A stretch of 64,000 nt of DNA from Turritopsis dohrnii (taxonomy: Eukaryota; Cnidaria; Hydrozoa; Anthoathecata; Oceaniidae): positions 310,001 through 374,000 of the forward strand of contig BQMF02000202.1 in assembly GCA_027922465.2 (NCBI GenBank), in the 5' to 3' direction. Position numbers and translations under genes: made by a program. Positions 22,290 through 33,191 of the stretch are shown one piece after another (within the stretch, counting starts at the first letter, position 1; each line of letters begins with the position of its first letter). The notes under the pieces are model-generated. The model was given only the letters and a program-made list of their open reading frames with translations, was not told the DNA's origin and ran no database searches.

Positions 22290-25200
22290 TCAATCGTTGA
22301 CCACTAGCACAGATACAGTTCTAACGAGTCCGTTTTCTTCCGGAAACGTTTCTTCTATAACGCAAAGCTTCCAGTCGTTTCGAAATTCGGAGTTGTCTTT
22401 CAGTAACACTACGTCTTCGACTCTGAAAGAGCGATGCTCGTCTTGCCACTTGGAACGTATTTGCAAGCTTTGTAAATACTCTTTGCGCCACCTTGACCAG
22501 AATTCATTTACTAGATGTTGTACTCGTCTCCAACGTCTGCGACTGAACGTATCAACAGGCTCGAACGCCCCTGGCGGTGAGGTAATAACGTTTGACTTCA
22601 TTGTTAGCAAATTGGCAGGAGATAAAGGAATCGGGCTGTGGACGTCGTTTAGCGTATCCGCAGTAACTGGTCTCGAGTTGATTATCGCTTCGGCTTCACA
22701 CATGAACTTTCTGAAGGACTCGTCGTCTAAGCTGTGGCCATGATTGAGAAGAAGAGAGTTTAGAATAGATCTGACTGACCTAATCTGTCGCTCCCATACT
22801 CCTCCAAAATGGCTAGCCGCAGGAGTATTTCTGGGTTCAACGTAACTAAAGCTGACGATTTTAAGACATTTTTTCCATTGGCTAGGTCGTCAATCTCTCT
22901 TTGGAAGGCTTCTTGTTGGGCTAGCTTTATCAATGTCGTCTCTGCATGGAGAATATCCTCTACGTCTATGTCAGCTTTCCTCGTTTTGAATCGTATCATC
23001 TGACACACCTTGCGCTTAAGTCTGAACCATCTATTTGATCTATCTGTCAGTCTAGTTAACAAACTTTCCTTTTCTGAATGTGTCATAATCTTGTTGACTT
23101 TTACTTCAGCATGCGAATCAGCTATTGTTACTTCTTTATCCATCTTTTCGATAGCGTTCAATGGTTTGTAGAGAATGATAGGTCCATTGAACCAACGTTC
23201 TTTCTTATATTTAGCCCTCTGGAAGCATCATCAGCTGGGTTATTTTCGGAATTGATATGCTTCCATTGACCTTCCTTGGACTGACTTAAGATCACTTGAA
23301 TTCTGTTGGCTACAAATAATTGAAACCGTTTATGCTGATTTCTGAAGTATGCTAATACTATTTCGCTGTCGGTCCAAAAGTATTCCTTCATCACTTGGAT
23401 GGGTATTTCTTGAAGTACTAAGGCTGCGACTTTGACCGAAACAGTAGCGGCTGTTAGCTCCAACCGAGGAATCGTAGTCGGCTTGATTGGAGCGACTCGA
23501 GATTTTCCAATCAGTAGAGTGCAATGAACATCTCCCGTTTCATTTTCAGCTCGTAGGTAGCTTGCTTGGCCATATGCCTTATCCGAAGCATCTGAAAAAT
23601 GATGTATGGAGTAGTTGTTTACCTTTCCAAAGTTGCTTGGTACATAACAGTGATTAGTAGGTACAGATTCAAGCTGTGGTAATTCTCGTCTCCATCTTTC
23701 CCAGGTCAAGGCTTGTTCTTCATTTAACGAATCATCCCAACCTTTCAGTTCGATGACAAGCTGCTGCAAGAGAAGTTTTTCGTGTAGAATAAAGGGTGCT
23801 GCCAGCCCAAGGGGATCATATACTGAACTAATGGTTGCCAAAATCCCTCTACGCGTAAGTGGCTTGTCTTTCAGTACTATACGGAAGCTAAGAGCGTCGT
23901 TCTCAATACACCAATGTACACACCGAGAGCCTTTTCCATGGGTAAAGCGTCAGTACTGAGATCGAGCTTCTTGATTTCTTTACCACGTTCACCGGGGTCG
24001 ATTGCTTTTAACACTTCTCTGGAATTAGACACGATTTTGGTTAAACGGAAACCACCTTTGGCGCATATGTGTGTTACATTGGTGAGTTGATTCACTGCAA
24101 CAGTTGCATTCAGGTACGACTTTAAGAGATCGTCAACATAAAAATCTTTACGGAGAGTGTCTGCAACTTCCTTACCAAACGATGCTTCATTGTCGTTAGC
24201 TGTCCTCTTAATTGTAAAGTTAGCGGCACTTGGGGAACGGATAGCTCCAAATACGTGAACTGTCATTTGGTGTTCTTTTAAAGGACTACTTCGATCACCA
24301 TTTGGCCACCACAGGAAACGTAGATAGTTGTGCTGATGTTCAGGAACTTTCACCTGATAGAACATGGCTTCTACGTCGGCCATAACAGAAATTTGATCCA
24401 TGCGAAATCTAAACAACACACCAATCAACTTGTTCATCAGATCAGGACCTTGCAATAACTCGCTATTTAATGACATGTCTTTGCAAGTTGCTGAACAATC
24501 GAGAACAACACGGTTTTTTTCGGGTTTACTTGGGTGATAAACGCCAAAGTGTGGAAAATACCAGACCTCTCCAGGTGGGGCATCCAATTGCTGATCATCT
24601 ATTTCTATGGCGTATCCTTTAGACAATAACAAATTAATGGTCTCGCAGTAATCTGTGTACATTTTCGTGTTTCGCAACAGCTTTTTTCTTAACCATTCCG
24701 CTCTTTGATATGCCTGCACTCTATTGTTATGAAACGATACTTGAGGATCTCTGAATGGTCAAGGTAGCTGGTAATGATCTCCTAACTTCACAATGTTTTC
24801 ATTCATAATCTGAATAAACTTCATATCTTCTTGTGAAATGGTTTTCGTAAGTGTAGAATCACCTGCTTCATTGAAGTCATGCTGATACATACGTAGGAGA
24901 TTTTGGGTAATTGATTGATCGAATACTTTATCGGGCACGGAGAAGTAGTGAGATGCAATCTTGTCACTTGTCACATCTTTCACAGCGATTCTGTTGTAGG
25001 TTGCACTATTCGAGGAATTACTATTAATTGGTCCCATTATGCACCAACCAAGCTTCGTTTGAAAAGCATACGGACCATTTGAGGTGCTTGGTATCACTGA
25101 AATTGGTTCCAGAGCAGCAGAGCAGTTTCCTCCAATCAGTATACCGATCTCTACCGTTTTATCATCTTGAGGCAAATACTTCTTTAGTTTTGTCAGGTGT

Positions 25201-26084
25201 TTCCAGCGGGATATCTTTCTTGGTGTAGGAACTTCTTCTTGATCGATGGGTATGAAATCTTGAGTATAACACAGCGGTATTTCGATACTATTGTTATTCG
25301 TGACGTTAGATATAGTTAGACCATATACCCGACTGCAACGACTAGTGTGATCTCCTGTCAAAGTCTTGATTCGTAAAGACGTTGGCATAGATGGGACATT
25401 TAAACTTGAAACAATGTCATTTCGTATAAAGGATGTCTGACTTTCATTGTCTAGGAGTACATGAGTACGTACTTGCTTCGATCTATACTTCAAGATAACA
25501 GGTACTACACAGAGACTTACAATACTGGCGTCGATGATGGTTCTGTTACTAGTTACTGACGTAGGTATACTTCTATCTATCTTTTCAAACTCCTTCTTCA
25601 CATAGCCATGCAGGCCTGTAGGATGCTCTTTGCTGCAGATTTTGCACTTACGTCTGCTGGGACAGTTTTTAGCAAGATGATCGGTCGAAGTTGGTGAATA
25701 GCACGAAAAGCACAGGTGTTTCTTGAACAACCATCGTCTCCTTTCTTCAACACTATTCTGCAAAAACTTCACACACTCATCTAAATCATGTCTCAATGAG
25801 CAACAGGGACACTCTATTCTTGTATTTGTTTGATAGGATTTAGCTGCTAGTTTCTTTGGAACCATCTTGTCTTTTGAATTGGAGGATTCGGTCGCTTCAC
25901 GAGAGAAATGAGGATCTGTCATCAGATACAGTCCTTCTTTCATCAGCTTTAGGAAGTCTGTCAAATTGGGGTCACGTTTACCTCCTTCTCGTACTTTCAT
26001 TGCTTTTCTGTTCCATCTGTCTTGAATGTATGTGGGAAGTTTTGAATGAAGAAGCTGGATGATGTCTGGATTATAGTAGCTGCT
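22290..26084 (-). pseudogene. BEL/Pao pol: zinc knuckles, aspartic protease, RT, RNase H, integrase remnant
   Basis: After the gag stop the same frame continues into CPCC and CFSC zinc-knuckle motifs, then a retropepsin-like DUF1758 stretch with LLDNESQTSFI. A TGA (24759-24761) interrupts the frame before the RT. The RT (24719-23877) has VMADVEAMFYQVKVPE and the catalytic FYVDD. A 2-nt slip in a GTGTGT run near 23917-23922 shifts the frame before the Pao/RNase H part (23841-23158: SVYDPLGLAAPF, HHFSDASDKAYG, TDSEIVLAY). Another shift lies near 23200. The last piece jumps from an upstream integrase linker to the region normally downstream of the DDE core (SHFGGVWERQIRSVR in an alternate frame, then MCEAEAIINSRPVT), so the integrase core is deleted near 22822-22832. 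The 3' end (22290) holds the DUF5641-like tail. Confidence 0.85.
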
Positions 26085-27395
26085 TTAGTTTAACATCGTC
26101 GTCTTAAACTTCATAACAAACGTGTAGAACTTCCTCATGCTTGCACTATCGTTTGCCTTCAGTTTCTGCCAAGCTTTTAACTGCTTCTTGTACTCGTTAA
26201 TGATTCTGTACTTGTCACCGTATTGTTCCAGTAATAAGTGTTTCGCCTCGGTATAACACTTTGAAGATGGCAGATGCACACATCCTTGAACTAATTCTTT
26301 AGGTTCACCAGACAAATACTTCAATAATCTGGTCAAACGACTTCTTTCATCGGTTGTCTTACTCTCAACTGCCTCAACAAATGTGGTTATAAAAAACCAA
26401 AACTCAATTGGATCACCAGTGAATACATCAAGATCGATACCTGGCAGCTGCAACGTCTGAATAAGTGAAGTAACTTGGTTGCTTGACATATGAAGCTCCC
26501 CAGTATTGTCTTGGTTAAGACTGGTTTTTTGGGCCGGCAGAGATGATTTTAGACTAATTAAATCTTCTGAACTGTCCTTCAATGATCTCTGATTTTTGCT
26601 ACAATTACTTGCCTCTGAACTTAAGTCTGCTGGAGGTGCTACTACTTGCTTTGTCAGATACTCTTCTACAAAATCTTTCTTGCTTTGAAATGGCACAGGA
26701 GCTAGGTGTGATTTTTGTGAGCTTTTTTCTTCGTAAATTTGCAATCTCGCCTCAGCTTTTGCGATTTCGAGTTCCTTTTCTAACATTCTTGTTCTCTGGA
26801 GTGCTTCTTCTTGGCGCTTGAAGTAAGCTGCTTCTAGCTTGAGTTCAGCAAGCTTGGTCTTCTCCTTGATTGCTGCTTCTGTAATCGTTGAGCTATCTCC
26901 TGAACTGGAACTTCTTTTGGAATTGCAGCTTTTCCTGTGAGAACTGGAACTTCGGTAATTCTTGAATGAATTGTTTTCTTTTTGCCTCAACAATTCAGGT
27001 TCCCTTGTTTCTTGAATAACTTGCTCTTGCCCTTCAAGCCTTTGTGTTGTCTCTTGTGGACTCTGAACCCATTCGTGATAACGTCTCTTCAGATGGAAAA
27101 CATCCTTTTCTAATCGCTCCGCAAACTCCTCGGATTCAAGCAGCTCAATCTCTTCACCTTCGTTCATTAACATCACACACTTTGCATGAATTTGCAAAAA
27201 CTCTTGAAAAAGTGAGTCGATTGTTTCTATCTGTTCACAAGCGATATCTTTGTGATCTGAACTGATCGACTTATCAATTTCTTTTAACCTTTTTCGAATC
27301 TTCTGTTCAATTTTGCGGCGGTTCGACTGATGAAGATCTAACTGATATAATCTTCCTCTCTCAGTCGTCTTTCTCGCCAAATCTGTATACGACAT
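26085..27395 (-). pseudogene. BEL/Pao Gag-like protein with DUF1759 domain
   Basis: The frame starts MSYTDLARKTTERGR just inside the 5' LTR. The N-terminal 250 residues are charged, with probable coiled coils (for example LRLQ-type heptads and KLAELKLEAAYFKRQEEAL). The DUF1759 capsid-like domain begins near LPGIDLDVFTGDPIEFW. A TAA at 26085-26087 cuts that domain, and the open frame resumes directly after it (YYNPDIIQLLHSKLP), so the stop looks like a nonsense mutation and not a designed gag-pol boundary. Confidence 0.82.
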
Positions 27396-27448
27396 ACTTA
27401 ACTAACTAAATGTGTCTAGGCAGTTGCGGTACATAAAGTGATTTACGA

Positions 27449-28845
27449 TATTGGGGCCCGATCCGAACAGACAGAACACACAGGTCCAATAGTTTTATGA
27501 CTCAAAGTTCGCACTGAACTTAGGCTATAACGATACACAAAATACAAGAATTAATCCAAAAAAACTACAAAAATACAAAAAGACGAAACTAGAAAAACTC
27601 ATCTAAAAATGACTGACGAGCAAAATAAATGTAAAATAAATGTAAAGTTCAAACACAGAAATAATGACTACATAAATAAAAACAAACAAGACTAAATAAT
27701 AGACAAAATACTTACTAAATCACTTTGAGTAAACCACCACTACAACTACCACACGTTTTAACATACGACAAAAAACATTGCAAACGCACTACGTATATAC
27801 AGATGACAAAAGAAAAGAAACGATACAAATGACATGAGAAATTAACTACTACAGTGTGACCCAGAGAATTTCGGTCTGAGATTTTAACAGCTCATAACTT
27901 TTCACACATATATCAGATTTCCGCAATTTTTACACCATTCAATAGGATTTTATTCATAGATTTTAAACATATACATTTTGTTCTCCAAAACCTTTTAGTT
28001 TGGAAACAATCAAGGATTTTACCATGAAAAAATCCAATTATCTTCTTAATGGTTAATTAACACATCTTTCAATAACACCTATCAAAAGTCATTATCAAAA
28101 ACAATATCAAAATCAAGTGACTGTAAAACACAAGAGTCATTAAAAACAAAACTTTAAGCTGTCTCAATATGTCCCCTGTTTTTCTTGACACAGCGATTTG
28201 CTGTTGCTGTCATAAAGAGTGGCGAATAAAATTTTGATTTTATCTAAGATTATTTGCTGCGTCAACAATTTTACTTCTCAACACTGATAGACTCAGTGGA
28301 GAAAAGTTTTTGACGTCAAAAAATTTTTGTAGAAGCCCCCGTCTCACAATTTTTAACTTTGTGATGAGATTATAATTTTAGTGTGTTCAACGACACCACG
28401 ACATGTTCTTAATAAACAAAAGAATAATCGCACGTGGAAACTTACTTTTATTAACCATTAAGGAGTTAATGACCGTGACAGTTTAAAGAAATCCTTATAA
28501 CTACAAAGGTATTGGACTAAATTATTTAAAATATAGGTTTTTAAAATCCTTGAGAGAAATGACATCGAATGATGTAAAAACCTCTTAAAATCTGATGTAT
28601 GTGTGAAAAGTTATAGCTTGTTAAAATCTCAGACCGAAATTCTCTGGGATACACTGTATAATGAAATAACGGATAAGTACAATATAACAAAGAAACGTGA
28701 ACTACACAATATGATACGCAAGGGACGAACTAAATACACGCACGGACTAGTAAAACCGTAACGATTAACTATGTAGCAAATAAAACACAACGAAGGAGGG
28801 CGCACTTTGCCGCAGCCTCTGTGCTGCCTACACAAGGCAGCAACA
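27449..28845 (-). repeat. BEL/Pao 5' LTR, interrupted by a MITE
   Basis: Same 590-bp LTR as 21609-22198, split by an 805-bp insertion plus a TA duplication (27852-28658). Being at the high-coordinate end of a minus-strand element, it would drive transcription. Confidence 0.9.
27852..28656. mobile_element. 805-bp Tc1/mariner-like MITE inside the LTR
   Basis: Terminal inverted repeats of about 57 bp start CAGTGTGACCCAGAGAATTT on the left and CAGTGTATCCCAGAGAATTT on the reverse complement of the right. TA is duplicated at 27850-27851 and 28657-28658, and the sister LTR shows the single-TA empty site. No transposase ORF lies inside, so it is non-autonomous. Confidence 0.9.
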
Positions 28846-28850
28846 CAAAC

Positions 28851-29889
28851 GTTAAATTTAAATTTTTTTTCTTGCTGGCTGTCCTAACAAGCCTATGGAA
28901 AGTTGTATTTTTAGCGAAACTGCTTTGGTAAATATGTCAATAAACCGAGGCGAGGTTTGTTTATGGTTTTGTAAAATTGTACGTCCTTTTTGTCTATACG
29001 TCCATGTTCCCACTGAAAATGAACATTAGACACATGTATCCGCATTGCAAAAAAATATCATAAGCACCAGAAGTTTCAATGTAACTGACATAAACATGAG
29101 AAAGTGGTAAAGAAAGAAATTGAGTATAATGTTTTTAGAAATTTATCGACTTGTATCTAAACTACGAGGAAGGTCCTGAACACACCTGCGTAAAGAATAA
29201 ATAAATGAAACAAGTCAACCAATCAAAGTTGACCAGAGGAAAGATATCAAATCAAATCAAATTACACACTTCTTACCTAGCAATATCTGTTCTCCTCCTC
29301 TAATAGGCGCCCCCTCCCCCCTCCCCTCCCCCAAAAAACAAAAAAATAAAAAATAAAAAATAAAAATTAATGTAATAATTTAATAAGCGCCCAGTTGGTT
29401 ATAACAACTTTTCCTCAGCCTACATCCAGTCGCTCTTAGCTCCGATATGTAATATCGGGAAATCGGTACTAAGGCATTTTTTAATTGCACAAGAGGGAGA
29501 GGCTAGTGGTTTAGTCTAATTTTCCACAGGTAATGGATTAACTACCACTAGAGTAATATTAGAAAAGCAAAAGCTGGAAATATAAGTGACCCTGCACTCA
29601 AATTGATTGGATTCAAGCGTGGACAGATGGACAGATCTTCTTATTTCTTTTCTCTGTATCGGTATATTCCACAAAGACAAAAATATATAGAAGCATACAA
29701 GGATAGGCAATCCGTACTCTTGCAAGACACAAATTGATATCGCCAAGAATTACATAAATAAATAGAGATCTATAACAGTGGCCTGCCGAAACGATTTGAA
29801 TCGATAATAAACTGGATAACTATATCTATAACTTTTCGATTTATTTTTGTTGCGAGTCTAAGATCATCAAATAGAACTCTGGAGACCTA
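28851..29889. other. Intergenic; low-complexity tract only
   Basis: A C-rich run followed by an A-rich run occupies about 29308-29372. No convincing gene. Confidence 0.4.
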
Positions 29890-31110
29890 GTTCAGAGTAA
29901 AGCTTCTCCGTAGAAGTTCCACGAAAGCAACCTGTTATTGCAAAGCATGCTTTATATTGAATAGCTTCAATCCTTTGAGAAAATGTGAAGTTTCCTGGAT
30001 AGTCTTATACACTATCTTCTAAGTATAAATGAGGTCTTGCGAAATCTTCGTATGTAGATAGAAGCGAATCCCTTGAATGAAACTTGCGAAGTCTTTTGAT
30101 AAGACCAATACCTGTGTTGGCTTTTAAGAACTTGACGATGACGATTGAAAGCTAGCTTGCTGTCCAGTATGAGACCTAAATCTCTTTGAAAATTATGAAC
30201 GGGAATGGCAATGTTATTGAAATTGACAACGGGGGGAGGGATTTTGAGGATCTAACTTTCTAGAAATCTACACCTGTACCGCTTGTTTGGATGGGTCAGG
30301 ATTAAAAGACAATTTCCATTGGTGACCCCATTCACTAATTTTAAGTAGGTCACTGTTCAACGCATTTGACGAACGTAATGGATCTAGTACCAAAGAAAAT
30401 AAGGAAGTGCCGTCAGCAAAAACTTTAGCTGCAAATACCAGAGTGTCAGGTAGGTCGTTTATGAAAATAAGAAAGAACAATGGAATCAGAATAGAACGCT
30501 GCGGAACTCCAGTCGAAAACTTCTTCCATTCCGAGGCTTGGCCACTTAAAGCAACTCTTTGAAATCTTCCTCTCATGAGATTTGTATATTAGACCTAGTC
30601 GAAGGCTTTAGATATGTCCAAGAATATGCCACGAGTATCTAAAGAGTCGTTAACATCAAAGCCCTTAAAGATGCCATGCATTATAAATAACAGCTCAAAT
30701 ATACATGAATCACCCTTTCGAAAGCCAGACTGACAAATTGAAAATAAACCGTTATCTTCTACATAGCTGTAAATTTTTCACGATAGATTTATCTGCTTTG
30801 TTCATGTAAACAGGGACTATATTGCTATAGATTTGGCAATCTCTTGTATCACTTATTAATGAATATAATTCAGTTTTTCCGCAAACATATTGGAAAAAAC
30901 AATTAAATCTTTGAACTGGTCACTTTAATGGGACTATGTTACCTTTTTTCCAATCTGGAAACTTGTGAGAAGCGAGATACAAGTTGAATATTTCCATATG
31001 TGGTATAAGGTTTATCACAGATTTTAATCATACAGATAGAAATTTCATCCCATCCATGAGTCTTGTTGACGTTCAATGCGCGAATAAGTGCTAGTATTAC
31101 TTATTAAAAA
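29890..31110 (-). pseudogene. Non-LTR retrotransposon (jockey/CR1-like) RT remnant
   Basis: Read right to left, fragments include VNKTHGWDEISICMIKICDK (near 31080-31020), the RT core with GVPQRSILIPLFFLIFINDL and FADGTSLFS (30576-30268, where the catalytic YADD/FADD has become FADG), and a C-terminal piece IEAIQYKACFAITGCFRGTS (near 29980-29900). Frames are broken in several places. A 106-bp insertion with an 11-bp flanking duplication sits at 30824-30929. The element is dead. Confidence 0.82.
30824..30929. mobile_element. 106-bp insertion in the LINE remnant, related to 19912-20009
   Basis: GGGACTATATT (30813-30823) and GGGACTATGTT (30930-30940) flank the segment as a near-perfect 11-bp direct repeat, and removing segment plus one repeat rejoins the RT reading frame. 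The inserted sequence matches an intron segment of protease copy 1. No terminal inverted repeat or A-tail was seen. Confidence 0.55.
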
Positions 31111-32302
31111 GCTGCTACAATAAATTCATTGTGTAAGATATCTAGGATTAATCAAATGCACAACAATATTTTTTTATTTTCGTATATTTCGATTTACGAC
31201 GAAGTCATCTTCATAATGTTTAACAAATCCTTGCAGTTCTAGCATTTGAAATAAACTCAATTCTTTATAGGCAATTAATCCACAGTTCAATTTAGGACAC
31301 AGCTGCTTAATGTTAAGCGCCTCTTTGATGAGTAAAATATTTCAATTATTCCTTTTGTCAATTATCTGCACATTATCAAGTACCAAGTTAATATGTGATG
31401 AACGTAGATTGACAGATTTATGGTTTTCAGATGGGTGACTTGAAAATTATTGAAAAGGTCCTCATTGAGATTACTAATGCCAATTATATGTTGAACACAC
31501 ACGCACTGATCGAATTTTTCTTCGTACATCCAATACATTCTTTCTGGTGCCACCATGTTAATGAAGTAACGCTAACCGTCCATTTGGAAGATGTTGTTGA
31601 AAGTTGGAGCGGAACGATTAATGAACTTAAAAAGCATGTCTATCCAGCGTAATACAAACAACAAAAGATGGCAAGGCACTTATCCAATGCGATAATAGCA
31701 AAAATTATATGAATCGAGTCAAGATGAATTGCCTATTTCGGCAACAGCAGTTTAAGCATTTTCATTGCTTGTGGATACAACATGGAAAATGAAAAGATCA
31801 TGAATCACCTAGATCATTGCAAAACCAAACGAACCTTGTGCCATTGATGGAATTCTTGAAGCTGTCCAATGAAGCACCCTATTTTCTACAGTGGTACGAC
31901 GAAAATACATGTTGGCATTGTCTCAAAAATGGGAGAAAAGGAACGAGAAGAACCGCTTCAATTTGCGAAAACTAGTTTCACCAAACATGTTTTCATATTT
32001 AGAAGCATTGTGGCTTTTTATTTTAAGCATAGATTGTGTATTTACAAAAATATGTCGGACGCACGTTATCACTAAGACAAGTAATATTTCAAGATTTAAA
32101 TGTGACTATTGTAGCCCTTACGCATTTGTTGTGATGTCGAAATAAGGTTGTGACAACATTCTGGTTGATCATATACATTGAAATGCCTTCAAGAGATAGG
32201 AATACGCTTTAAATCTTTGAAGTAACTTTTTATAATTTTAATTCTCACAAGTAATTGATTTTTTTCGTGTAGCAGGCTCGTCAATTTTACGAATCTCCCT
32301 AA
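31111..32302. other. Intergenic; nothing recognised
   Basis: Only short ORFs without domain signals. No repeat structure noted. Confidence 0.35.
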
Positions 32303-32688
32303 GGGAGTAATCACATGGAGGGGGGCTAGCTCGTTTTGCCGAGATCTCGCTACTATTAAAAAGGTGTCATAAATTTGTGTTTGTGATCACGTGAGAAACG
32401 AGCCAGCCCACCTTGCTGAGATCTGGCTTTACTTAACCAAGATCTCGGTAAAGCAGGCTGAATAATTTCTCATGTGATGGCTTCCAACCGGGCTTGCCCC
32501 CTTTGCAGGGATGAAATTGCATACACGGCGCATGCGTAAAGTTGAAAAATATAACAAATATCACGTGATTAATTCTTTAGCCCGGTTAAGAGGGCTGATA
32601 CTTTTCCATGGGATCATAAAACGTTATCAGCCCACCTAACTGAGCCAGCTCGGTTTACCTGGCTAGCCCTCCTCTTGTGATCACCCCC
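32303..32688. mobile_element. MITE with about 28-bp terminal inverted repeats
   Basis: The left end GGGAGTAATCACATGGAG then GGGGGGCTAGC pairs with the reverse complement of the right end (GGGGGTGATCACAAGAGG then AGGGCTAGC). The interior contains repeated CCAGC/GAGATCT words on both strands. The target duplication was not resolved. Non-coding. Confidence 0.65.
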
Positions 32689-33191
32689 TGATTCAGAAAC
32701 CTTTTGTTAGGATTAATTGAAAAATTGATATGAAGACAGAAGTATCTCCGTTCAAATAAGTAGTAATTTCAAAGTAGTATTTCAAATCGGCACATGAAAA
32801 TTTGTCTTTCATTTTGATAGATCTGGAAGGTGAATTTAAGATTTAATTGGAATTCACATATTCGTAGTAGAAAAATTCAAATACGAAAGACTGTAGCAAA
32901 GTTTCGAGCATCATTAGCTAATCGTCTTAATCAAATGGATTAGAAGTAGGATAGTATACTTTAACATATTTTCATTTGTCCCGAAGATAACACTTTCGCT
33001 AATTCATTTGGTTTCACCAAAAGAATGTGATAAGGAATACGCAAAGGGTATGCCTTGGAAAAATGGCCGTCAAGCCAAACAAATCATTGCTAAACTTTCA
33101 AAGAACAGACAATGTCAACCATTCCTAAAGCTTATTTTTGGTGAGATATTGGAAGAATCACTACATTTTTTATCAGAGTTTCATATATTCA

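Larger units (their letters stand above)
21609..28845 (-). mobile_element. BEL/Pao LTR retrotransposon, degenerate, internally deleted
   Basis: The two LTRs are 590 bp each after discounting an insertion. They bound gag-pol on the minus strand. CAAAC occurs immediately outside both ends (21604-21608 and 28846-28850), a 5-bp target duplication. On the minus strand the LTR reads TGTTGCTGCC to CCCCAATA. A polypurine tract AAGAGGGGGC (22212-22203) lies just upstream of the 3' LTR. Order is gag, protease, RT, RNase H, integrase remnant, as in BEL/Pao. Several stops and frameshifts and a deletion of the integrase core make it non-autonomous. Confidence 0.92.

Noticed and set aside
22174..22743. Plus-strand 189-codon ORF across the BEL/Pao 3' end
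   Set aside because: It is antisense to the integrase C-terminal region and the LTR edge, whose minus-strand translation has clear family motifs.
26085..26087. Programmed gag-pol stop-codon readthrough in the BEL/Pao element
   Set aside because: The TAA falls inside the DUF1759 domain, not at a domain boundary, and other stops and frameshifts follow, so a nonsense mutation is the simpler reading.
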